Shown piece after piece: positions 6,927 to 13,022 of a DNA stretch of 17,784 nt. A model generated the notes under the pieces. It ran no database searches, was not told the DNA's origin, and saw only the letters and a list, made by a program, of their open reading frames with translations. This stretch comes from an uncultured Clostridia bacterium (GTDB lineage Bacteria > Bacillota > Clostridia > Christensenellales > Aristaeellaceae). The first letter of the stretch is position 1. Every line of letters begins with the position of its first letter. The stretch spans positions 1-17,784 of the forward strand of contig CALCTW010000066.1 of assembly GCA_937907055.1 (NCBI GenBank), in the 5' to 3' direction. The position numbers and the translations under genes were made by a program.

Positions 6927-7880
6927 TTACTCGCCGTAGGCAGCGTAATCCTCGGGAACGGTGAAGCCGATCGCCGCAGCGAAAGCGGGATTGTATTCCT
7001 TCACAGCGTTGGGAGAATAAGCGATCTCCATGGTGGCGATATCAGCGCCGTTGACCAGGATCTCGTAAGCCATTTCACCGGTGATGTAGCCGATGTCATA
7101 GTAGCTGATGGAAACGGTGGCCAGACCGCCGACAGCCATCATGTTTTCTTCACCGCAGATGACGGGCAGCTTGGCGGGTTCGCAGATGTTGGAAACGATG
7201 GTCATGTTGGCGGCAGCGGTGTTATCGGTGGGGATATACAGCGCGTCGATGCCATCGCCGACCAGACCGCTCAGCACGATCTGCATGTCGTTGGAATCAG
7301 CGAAGGTAGCCACAACGCATTCCACACCGTAGGCAGTCATTTCAGCGATGAATCCGTCTGCCTGCACGATGGAGTTGGGCTCGGCAGAGCAGTAGAACAC
7401 GCCGACCTTCTTGGCCTCGGGAACGAGTTCCATCAGGCACTCGGCGTACAGCTTGGGAGAAACACCGTCAGAGGTACCGGAAACATTGAAACCGGTGCCG
7501 CCGGCAACAGATTCCAGATCCAGCGCGGTGGCATAGTCGGTAACGGAGGTGCCCAGAACGGGGATGGTGAAGGTGGCGTTCATGCAGGCCTGCAGAGCAG
7601 GGGTGGCATTGGCCATGATCAGATCATACTTGTTGGCGACGAAACCGGTGGCGATAACGGCGCACTGCGCGGATTCGCCCTGCGCGTTCTGCTCGTCAAA
7701 AATGACGGCATCGCCCAGCTTTTCGGTCAGAGCATCACGGAAGCCCTTGGTGGCGGCGTCCAGCGCGTTGTGCTGAACCAGCTGCAGGATACCGACGTGG
7801 TAGGTAGTGCCTTCGGCCATGGCGGGAACGAGGGCCAGCACCATGCAAAGTGCCAGAACGAGAGCGGCAATCTTCTTCAT
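6927..7880 (-). CDS. ABC importer substrate-binding protein (TrpX-like, PF04392 type)
   Basis: A 317-residue extracytoplasmic binding protein that captures the substrate for the importer. Residues 1-22 are a Sec signal peptide (MKKIAALVLALCMVLALVPA, then MA before EG). The mature part shows the two-lobed binding-protein layout of the ABC_sub_bind family: YHVGILQLVQHNALDAATKG near the start, LIMANATPALQA, PVLGTSVTDYATAL, VSPKLYAECL, VGVFYCSAEPNS, ADGFIAEMTAYGVE, ALYIPTDNTAAANM and YYDIGYITGEMAYEIL. There is no lipobox cysteine at the cleavage site, which is unusual for a binding protein in a Gram-positive cell. ATG 7880 has AAGGAGG 9 bases upstream. It is the first gene of the operon. Relatives bind tryptophan or other amino acids; the ligand here is not determined. 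Confidence 0.9.
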   Translation of the reverse strand: MKKIAALVLALCMVLALVPAMAEGTTYHVGILQLVQHNALDAATKGFRDALTEKLGDAVIFDEQNAQGESAQCAVIATGFVANKYDLIMANATPALQACMNATFTIPVLGTSVTDYATALDLESVAGGTGFNVSGTSDGVSPKLYAECLMELVPEAKKVGVFYCSAEPNSIVQADGFIAEMTAYGVECVVATFADSNDMQIVLSGLVGDGIDALYIPTDNTAAANMTIVSNICEPAKLPVICGEENMMAVGGLATVSISYYDIGYITGEMAYEILVNGADIATMEIAYSPNAVKEYNPAFAAAIGFTVPEDYAAYGE

Positions 7881-7896
7881 AGAGAATTTCCTCCTT

Positions 7897-7922
7897 CAAT
7901 AACAGCGGATACTCCGCTATTG
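7897..7922 (-). promoter_or_regulatory. Inverted repeat at the 5' end of the importer transcript
   Basis: On the minus strand CAATAGCGGA-GTA-TCCGCTGTTATTG: a GCGGA/TCCGC core with outer CAATA/TATTG arms, the right arm carrying three extra bases. It starts within about two bases of the predicted transcription start and ends just before the ribosome site. It could be an operator or a 5'-terminal mRNA hairpin. Confidence 0.5.
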
Positions 7923-7930
7923 TCAGCATC

Positions 7931-7959
7931 AGTTTATCTTCTCAAATAAATGATGTCAA
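7931..7959 (-). promoter_or_regulatory. Promoter of the ABC importer operon
   Basis: On the minus strand a consensus TTGACA (7959-7954), 17 bases, then TAAACT (7936-7931). The predicted start is near 7924. No T-box or other long leader is present: the untranslated leader is only about 45 bases. Confidence 0.75.
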
Positions 7960-8012
7960 TCCAACTTGTGCGAAAGGACAAAAGGAAAACAATAAATGGG
8001 CAAGCCTCTCCT

Positions 8013-8042
8013 CTTTCAGTCCGTATTGCCTGAAAGATACGG
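8013..8042. repeat. Two interleaved inverted repeats in the divergent intergenic region
   Basis: CTTTCAG (8013-8019) pairs with CTGAAAG (8030-8036), and CCGTAT (8021-8026) pairs with ATACGG (8037-8042). Each pair encloses 10 bases and the two are interlocked, so only one can form at a time in a single strand. They lie between the divergent promoters of the importer operon and rqcH, and are most likely protein-binding sites if functional. Confidence 0.45.
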
Positions 8043-8075
8043 GCATGTCCGGGGGTGGTGTTTTGAACCGATCCA

Positions 8076-8086
8076 TGTTATAATAG
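8076..8086 (+). promoter_or_regulatory. Extended -10 promoter of rqcH
   Basis: TGTTATAATAG contains a consensus TATAAT (8079-8084) preceded by TGT, an extended -10. No matching -35 lies at the right distance. The leader is about 18 bases. The same 11 bases occur at 12944-12954 before pfkA. Confidence 0.7.
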
Positions 8087-8108
8087 GAAAGCAATAAGGA
8101 GGCTTCGT

Positions 8109-9863
8109 ATGCCCTTAGACGGAATGACGCTCGGCCTGATGGCCGGAGAACTGGACGAACTGCTTCGCGGCGGGAAGATCGAGAAGATCACTCAGCCCGA
8201 AAAGGATACTGTGATCCTGCTGGTGCATGCCGGCGGAAAAAATCATAAATTGCTGCTGTGCGCCGCGCCTTCTTTCGCGCGCGCGCATATTACGACAGGC
8301 GATTATGTCAACCCGGTCAACGCCCCCATGTTCTGCATGCTGCTGCGCAAGCATCTGGGAAGCGCCCGGATCAGCAGCATCACGCAGTACGCGGGGGATC
8401 GTGTACTGGTGATCCGCTTTGACTGCACCAATGAACTGGGCGACCCTGTGCAGAAGGCGCTATGGCTGGAGATCATGGGGCATCACAGCAATCTGACCTT
8501 TGTCAATGAGAATGGTGTGATCGTCGACGCGGTGCGTCACGTGGGCTATGATATGAGCCGCGTGCGTCAGGCGCTGCCCGGCGTTCATTTTGTGCCGCCG
8601 CCGCTGCAGGACAAAGCCATCCTGGCGGAACTGGACGCGTCCTTGCTCCATTCGCAGATCAGCACCTTCGAGGGCACACTGAAGCAGGCGCTGCAAAACA
8701 GGATCCGCGGCCTCTCCGCGTGCACGGCCAATGAGCTTTCCTTCCGGCTGAGCGGCTTCACAGCAAGCCCCGCCGCGGCGGAGTTCACATTGGACGACGC
8801 GGAACGGCTGAAAGCCCTGTGGGAGCGTCTCACGGCATCCCCCGCGCCGCGCGTAATGATCAATGACGAGGATCTGCCCGGCGATCTGTTGGCATTTGAG
8901 CATTATACCCTGAGCAGCGAAAAACAAAAGCCCGTTCCTTCCCTGTCCGCCGCGGCAGACAGCGTTTTTGGCGGCCGCGACAAGCAGGACCGGCAGCGCC
9001 AGCGCTCCATCAGCCTTAGAAAACTGATCAGAAACGCCATCGAGCGCGAAGAAAAGAAGCTGCAGCTGCAGCGCGAGGAAGAGGCCTTCGGCAGCAAGGC
9101 GGACACCTGGCGTATCTACGGAGAGCTGCTCAACGCGCAGCTGTATCTTGTGCAGCGCGGCGCGGAGCGCGCGCAGGTGCAGGATTTTTACAGTGAGGAC
9201 GGCGGCATGATCGAGATCCCGCTGGACAAAACGCTTTCTCCCGCGCAGAACGCGCAGAAATATTTCAAAAAATACCGCAAGGCCATGGGGGCCGCGCAGA
9301 GCGCCAGGGAGCAGATCAGCCGCACACTGCGCGCGATCACGCTGCTGGAAAATGTACTGGATGATCTGGACAAGTGCGAGACGGAAAACGACCTGAGCGA
9401 GGTGCGTTCTCTGCTGGCTGAAAACGGCTACATTAAAAAAGAAAAAGAGGTCAAGGGCAAAAAGAAGGAAACACCCGGCAAACAGATGATCTTCTTTTCT
9501 CCCACCGGCCACATCGTGGAGGTGGGCAAGAACAGCCTGCAAAACGAGCGCGTGACCTTCTCGGGCCGCGCGGGCGATCTGTGGCTGCACGCCAAGGATA
9601 TTCCCGGCAGCCATGTCCTGATCCGCCGCGGCGAAAGCGATATCACCGATGCCGATATCCTGTTCGGCGCCAAGCTGGCTTCCTTCTATTCCAGCCGGCA
9701 CGGGCACGGCGTTCAGGTGGATTATACCGACAAGCGCAACGTAAAAAAGCCCTCCGGCGCGCCGCACGGTTTTGTTACCTACACCGGACAGCATTCCCTG
9801 CTGGTGGATTGCTCCGCCGCCGAAGCAGAGCAGTTCAGCACCGCCCGCGACCGTAAAAACTGA
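8109..9863 (+). CDS. rqcH: RqcH, NFACT-family ribosome quality-control protein
   Basis: A 584-residue member of the NEMF/Tae2/RqcH family (older name: fibronectin-binding protein A). In Bacillus subtilis RqcH binds stalled 50S subunits and adds C-terminal alanine tails that mark the unfinished peptide for proteolysis. The NFACT-N region contains KNHKLLLCAAPSFARAHIT, MFCMLLRKH and the essential Asp97-Arg98 pair (YAGDRVLV), at the same positions as in B. subtilis. A charged coiled-coil region covers about 300-450 (for example EREEKKLQLQREEEAFGSK). The NFACT-R domain follows from about 468, with DLWLHAKDIPGSHVLIRR and HGFVTYTGQHSLLVDC. ATG 8109 has AAGGAGG 6 bases upstream. It is transcribed alone from an extended -10 promoter, divergent from the importer operon. 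Length and order of domains are normal. Confidence 0.95.
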   Translation: MPLDGMTLGLMAGELDELLRGGKIEKITQPEKDTVILLVHAGGKNHKLLLCAAPSFARAHITTGDYVNPVNAPMFCMLLRKHLGSARISSITQYAGDRVLVIRFDCTNELGDPVQKALWLEIMGHHSNLTFVNENGVIVDAVRHVGYDMSRVRQALPGVHFVPPPLQDKAILAELDASLLHSQISTFEGTLKQALQNRIRGLSACTANELSFRLSGFTASPAAAEFTLDDAERLKALWERLTASPAPRVMINDEDLPGDLLAFEHYTLSSEKQKPVPSLSAAADSVFGGRDKQDRQRQRSISLRKLIRNAIEREEKKLQLQREEEAFGSKADTWRIYGELLNAQLYLVQRGAERAQVQDFYSEDGGMIEIPLDKTLSPAQNAQKYFKKYRKAMGAAQSAREQISRTLRAITLLENVLDDLDKCETENDLSEVRSLLAENGYIKKEKEVKGKKKETPGKQMIFFSPTGHIVEVGKNSLQNERVTFSGRAGDLWLHAKDIPGSHVLIRRGESDITDADILFGAKLASFYSSRHGHGVQVDYTDKRNVKKPSGAPHGFVTYTGQHSLLVDCSAAEAEQFSTARDRKN

Positions 9864-9872
9864 TCCCGATCT

Positions 9873-9899
9873 CTGTCCAAGCCTTGACGGTTTGGGCAG
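9873..9899 (+). other. Hairpin overlapping the udk -35 box
   Basis: CTGTCCAAGCC, a 5-base loop and GGTTTGGGCAG form an 11-bp RNA stem with two G-U pairs (up to 13 bp with flanks) directly after the rqcH stop codon. No T tract follows, so it is not a standard terminator. The loop and the last stem base hold the TTGACG -35 hexamer of the next promoter. Confidence 0.5.
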
Positions 9900-9912
9900 G
9901 GAAGCATAAAAT
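9884..9912 (+). promoter_or_regulatory. Promoter of udk-NAGPA-ppa
   Basis: TTGACG (9884-9889), 17 bases, then TAAAAT (9907-9912), each one mismatch from consensus. The predicted start near 9919 gives a leader of about 32 bases ending in AGGAGG. Confidence 0.75.
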
Positions 9913-9950
9913 ATGAAGATGAAAACCCGGCAACAGCAGGAGGTATCGTT

Positions 9951-10610
9951 ATGATCGTTCTCGGTATCTGCGGCGCCAGCGGCTCCGGAAAGACCACGCT
10001 CGCCCACGAGCTGGTCAAGGAGATCGGCGAGAACGCCGTTGTGATCAATCAGGATACATACTATCTGGATCACCCCGATCTTTCCTTTGAGGAACGCTGC
10101 AAGCTCAATTATGACGAGCCCTACATCTTTGATCACGATCTGCTCTACAGCGATATCGTGTCCCTTACCGAAGGACGCGCCATCTACCGCAAGGGCTATG
10201 ACTTTGCCACCCACCGCCGCTGCGACACACAGGAACTGATCCGTCCCGCGCAGGTCGTGATCGTGGAAGGTATCCATTGCTTCTATGATAAGCGTCTGTG
10301 CGATCTGATGTTCCTCCGGATGTTCGTACAGGTAGAGCCGGATGAATGCCTGCTCCGCCGCATCTCCCGCGATATCAAGGAACGCGGCCGCGACATCGAT
10401 TCCATCGGTCAGCAGTACCTTTCCACTGTCAAACCCATGTATGAGCGTTATATCCGTAACTACATCCATGAAGCGGATGTGGTGGTCACCAAGGGCGGCA
10501 AGAACGCCACGATCGTATCCATCTTAGGAGGTTATCTGAAAAATGAACTGGAAAAAGAGCGCAGCGACAATACTGCTGATCTCGGCCCTGCTGAGCGGAG
10601 CGATCGCTGA
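9951..10610 (+). CDS. udk: Uridine kinase
   Basis: A 219-residue pyrimidine-salvage enzyme that phosphorylates uridine (and usually cytidine) to the monophosphate with ATP or GTP, in the cytoplasm. The P-loop is GASGSGKTT (8-16). DTYYLDHPDLSFEERCKLNY follows, with the conserved NYDEPYIFDHDLL segment that contacts the nucleoside. VVIVEGIHCFYD is the Walker B-like strand, and RRISRDIKERGRD is the lid arginine region. ATG 9951 has AGGAGG about 7 bases upstream. The last 22 residues (after about 197) are charged, look unlike a conserved part of the fold, and are encoded in DNA that also codes in another frame for the signal peptide of the next gene. It heads an operon with NAGPA and ppa. Confidence 0.93.
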   Translation: MIVLGICGASGSGKTTLAHELVKEIGENAVVINQDTYYLDHPDLSFEERCKLNYDEPYIFDHDLLYSDIVSLTEGRAIYRKGYDFATHRRCDTQELIRPAQVVIVEGIHCFYDKRLCDLMFLRMFVQVEPDECLLRRISRDIKERGRDIDSIGQQYLSTVKPMYERYIRNYIHEADVVVTKGGKNATIVSILGGYLKNELEKERSDNTADLGPAERSDR

Positions 10611-11568
10611 AGAGCCTTCCGTTCCCGAAGTCCCGGAGGCCACCGCGGAAGCCGCGATCGCCATTCAGGGCGAATATGACGAAAACGGCGTATATCATCT
10701 GCCGGACGGCCGCACCTCCCTGTATGTCGTCAAGGAGGGCGAGGAGAACCCCTTCCTGTCCGAAGGCATGATGAGCGTCTCAGCCGATCGCTATCAGGAT
10801 GAAAACATGTGCATCACCATCTCAAGCGACCGCTACACCACCTTCACCACCGTGAAGAAAAAAGAGATGCGTTCCTCCGCCATCTATTGCGTGGCGGATA
10901 TCTACATCCGGGATCTGAGCAGCATGCAGCGCGTGTACGCGAGCGGCAAGTTTGGCAACACCAGCGACAAAGTCGCCACGATGGCCACCAAAAATAACGC
11001 CATTCTGGCTGTGAACGGCGATTACGCCAGTGAGATCTCTCAGGGCGTGGTCATCGCGAACGGCGTTGTCAAGCGCAAGACCCGCAATCAGAAGCGCGAT
11101 ATGGGCGTCATCTGGACGGATGGTTCCTTCAGCGTGATCCCCTACGGCACGAAGGATGATTATGCCGCCATGCTGAAGAACGGCATCCTCGGCGAAGACA
11201 ACGTATGGCAGCTGTTCCTGTTCGGGCCCAGCCTGCTGGATGAAGAAGGAAACGCCCTCCCGTTTGAGGTGATCGACAAGAAGACCAGCGTGGGCGTGGC
11301 CAATCCCCGTACCATCTTCGGATATTATGAACCGGGTCATTACTGCATCGTGGTCTGCGAGGGCCGTACGAACAGTTCCCTCGGCTGGCGTCTGGAAGCC
11401 GCCGCGATCTTCATGAGTGAGCTGGGCTGCAAGGGCGCTTACAATCTGGACGGCGGCCAGTCCTCTCAGCTCTGGTTCAACGGCGCCATGGTCAACAATC
11501 CCTACAAAAACGGGCGCAAGGTCAACGACATCCTTATCTTCACAGCACCGGCTGTGAATGAAGAATAA
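10543..11568 (+). CDS. Exported phosphodiester glycosidase (NAGPA domain) family protein
   Basis: A 341-residue exported protein with a C-terminal NAGPA-type domain (PF09992). The family includes the mammalian enzyme that removes N-acetylglucosamine from a phosphodiester; bacterial members probably act on cell-surface sugar phosphodiesters. The signal peptide is at 1-22 (MNWKKSAATILLISALLSGA, then IA before EE), with a linker to about 85. The domain shows YASGKFGN, AVNGDYASE (usual GINGGFF-like block), FGPSLLDEEGN, PRTIFGYY and the hallmark YNLDGGQSSQLWFNG (about 305-319), where Gln replaces the third Gly of DGGGSS. ATG 10543 overlaps udk by 68 bases. The start is supported by AGGAGG at 10526-10531 and by the intact signal peptide. 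The substrate is unknown. Confidence 0.87.
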   Translation: MNWKKSAATILLISALLSGAIAEEPSVPEVPEATAEAAIAIQGEYDENGVYHLPDGRTSLYVVKEGEENPFLSEGMMSVSADRYQDENMCITISSDRYTTFTTVKKKEMRSSAIYCVADIYIRDLSSMQRVYASGKFGNTSDKVATMATKNNAILAVNGDYASEISQGVVIANGVVKRKTRNQKRDMGVIWTDGSFSVIPYGTKDDYAAMLKNGILGEDNVWQLFLFGPSLLDEEGNALPFEVIDKKTSVGVANPRTIFGYYEPGHYCIVVCEGRTNSSLGWRLEAAAIFMSELGCKGAYNLDGGQSSQLWFNGAMVNNPYKNGRKVNDILIFTAPAVNEE

Positions 11569-11592
11569 CTGCATAAAGGAAGGGTAACCCAT

Positions 11593-12126
11593 ATGGCGAA
11601 CATCTGGCACAACGTATCCCCCAAGCGTATCACCCCGAAGGATTTTCTGGCTGTCATCGAGATCACCAAGGGCAGCAAGAAGAAATATGAGCTGGACAAG
11701 GAAACCGGTTTTCTGATCCTGGACCGCATCCTGTACACCTCCACCCACTATCCCGCCAACTACGGCTTCATTCCCCGCACGCTGGGCGACGACCATGACC
11801 CGCTGGATGTGCTGGTGCTCTGCTCCGAGCCACTGGAGCCGCTGACCACCGTGCGTGTCTTCCCCATCGGCATGATCAGCATGGTGGATAACGGCCGCAA
11901 CGATGAAAAGATCATCGCCGTGCCCTTCAACGATCCCACCTACAACCACTACACCAATATCGATCAGCTGCCTTCCCACGTCTTCGATGAAATGCGCCAC
12001 TTCTTCCAGGTGTACAAGAACCTTGAAAACAAGACCACCGTGGTCAACGAGGTGAGCGGCCCGGATGACGCTGTCAAGACCATCGGCGAAGCCATTGACC
12101 GCTACGTTGAAAACTTCTGTCGCTGA
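11593..12126 (+). CDS. ppa: Inorganic pyrophosphatase, family I
   Basis: A soluble 177-residue enzyme that hydrolyses pyrophosphate to phosphate and so pulls biosynthetic reactions forward. AVIEITKGSKKKYELDK near the N-terminus carries the active-site Glu and Lys. YPANYGFIPRT precedes the family I signature DHDPLDVLV (Asp67, Asp69, Asp72, metal ligands), and MVDNGRNDEKIIAV gives Asp99, Asp104 and Lys106, matching Asp97, Asp102 and Lys104 of the E. coli enzyme. ATG 11593 has AAGGAAGGG about 8 bases upstream. It lies 24 bases after the NAGPA gene and ends in a strong terminator, so it is the last gene of the udk operon. Length is normal for the family. Confidence 0.95.
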   Translation: MANIWHNVSPKRITPKDFLAVIEITKGSKKKYELDKETGFLILDRILYTSTHYPANYGFIPRTLGDDHDPLDVLVLCSEPLEPLTTVRVFPIGMISMVDNGRNDEKIIAVPFNDPTYNHYTNIDQLPSHVFDEMRHFFQVYKNLENKTTVVNEVSGPDDAVKTIGEAIDRYVENFCR

Positions 12127-12129
12127 CAC

Positions 12130-12154
12130 AAAGGGCTTCTCAAAGCCCTTTTTT
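12130..12154 (+). terminator. Rho-independent terminator after ppa
   Basis: AAAGGGCTT (12130-12138), a 4-base loop and AAGCCCTTT (12143-12151) form a 9-bp stem that runs into six T (12149-12154). It starts three bases after the ppa stop codon. Confidence 0.92.
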
Positions 12155-12183
12155 GATAATACGATCTTTATGAAGGAGCATGT

Positions 12184-12870
12184 ATGCGCATCATATTTGT
12201 ACGCCATGGTGAGCCCAATTACGAAAAAGACTGCCTGACGGAGACCGGCAAACAGCAGGCGCAGGCCTGCGCGGAGCGGCTGAAGCACGAAACGATCCGC
12301 GCGGTATACGCCTCCTCCAACGGCCGCGCGCAGGAAACAGCCCGCTATTCCGCCGATCTGCGCGGCCTGCCCGTGCAGACCCTGCCGTGGATGCACGAGA
12401 TCGACTGGGGCGATCCGGACGGCAAGATTCCGCTGGAAGGCCACCCCTGGACGCTTTCGCTGATGATGGCTGAAGAAGAGGATATCGCGCTGGCCGATCC
12501 CTGCTGGGAAAAGCATCGTTATTTTAATGGAAACAAGTGCGTGGAATATCAGCAGATGATCAGTGGCAAGCTGGATGAACTGCTGCTGCAGTACGGCTAC
12601 ACCCGCGAGGGGACCCGTTATCGCTGCGAACAGAACGCCTCTGATGAGACGATCCTGCTGGCTTCTCACGGCGGCAGCGGCGCCTGCGCGCTGGCACATC
12701 TGCTCAATCTGCCCTTCCCCTATCTGTGCGCGGTCATGCCGTATGATTTTACTTCCGTCACTATCCTGAACATTCCCCGCCGTCCGGGGCAGTTCGCGCT
12801 GCCTCAGCTGGAATTGTTCAACGACTGCGCCCATATCCACACACAGGGCGGCCCAACCTTCGGAAAATAA
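12184..12870 (+). CDS. Histidine phosphatase (phosphoglycerate mutase-like) family protein
   Basis: A 228-residue cytoplasmic phosphatase of the RHG branch. RHG (7-9, in IFVRHGEPNY) contains the histidine that carries the phosphate. YASSNGRAQETARYSA supplies the second arginine of the pocket, EIDWGD the acid region, and LLASHGGSG (about 159-167) the second catalytic histidine. The sequence fits the broad-specificity phosphatase group better than true cofactor-dependent mutase, which has longer conserved flanks. The substrate is unknown. ATG 12184 has GAAGGAG 5-6 bases upstream. It starts only 30 bases after the ppa terminator, with no convincing promoter of its own (a GATAAT lies inside the T tract but lacks a -35), so it may depend on read-through. 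Confidence 0.87.
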   Translation: MRIIFVRHGEPNYEKDCLTETGKQQAQACAERLKHETIRAVYASSNGRAQETARYSADLRGLPVQTLPWMHEIDWGDPDGKIPLEGHPWTLSLMMAEEEDIALADPCWEKHRYFNGNKCVEYQQMISGKLDELLLQYGYTREGTRYRCEQNASDETILLASHGGSGACALAHLLNLPFPYLCAVMPYDFTSVTILNIPRRPGQFALPQLELFNDCAHIHTQGGPTFGK

Positions 12871-12943
12871 GCGTTTTGTAACTATTTACATCTGCATTTT
12901 CAGCGTTTTTTGTCTTTTTTCTATAGAATATTGTCATTGTTCG

Positions 12944-12954
12944 TGTTATAATAG
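12944..12954 (+). promoter_or_regulatory. Extended -10 promoter of pfkA
   Basis: TGTTATAATAG contains TATAAT (12947-12952) preceded by TGT and is identical over 11 bases to the rqcH promoter. The upstream region is T-rich with a poor -35. The predicted start is near 12959-12960. Confidence 0.7.
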
Positions 12955-12959
12955 CCGCT

Positions 12960-12983
12960 GTGCATACGGCAAACCCGTATCAC
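12960..12983 (+). other. 5'-terminal hairpin of the pfkA leader
   Basis: GTG-C-ATACGG, loop CAAAC, then CCGTAT-CAC. This is a 9-bp stem with one bulged C, beginning at the predicted first base of the transcript. Such 5'-end hairpins can slow mRNA decay; as DNA it could also be a binding site next to the start. Confidence 0.45.
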
Positions 12984-13022
12984 GCTGTGGATTCATCAAA
13001 CTTTCTCAAGGAGTGTTATATT

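Noticed and set aside
8063..8084. TTGAAC at 8063 as the -35 of the rqcH promoter
   Set aside because: Only 10 bases separate it from TATAAT. The extended -10 is the better explanation.
7881..8108. T-box or other tryptophan riboswitch before the TrpX-like operon
   Set aside because: The leader is about 45 bases, too short, and no T-box-like sequence is visible.
8460..10469. A 669-codon open frame on the minus strand opposite rqcH and udk
   Set aside because: It is a mirror of two well-identified plus-strand genes, caused by GC-rich codon use. It shows no recognised domain, no ribosome site and low-complexity composition.
10822..12840. A 672-codon minus-strand open frame opposite NAGPA, ppa and the histidine phosphatase
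   Set aside because: It crosses three real genes and a terminator on the other strand, rich in His, Gly and Val as antisense frames are. Not a gene.
12871..12943. Terminator in the T-rich stretch before the pfkA promoter
   Set aside because: T tracts are present but no hairpin of useful length precedes them.
12960..13022. N-terminal extension of pfkA from ATG 12960
   Set aside because: The ATG lies at the predicted transcription start with no ribosome site; the conserved N-terminus and AAGGAG support 13023.
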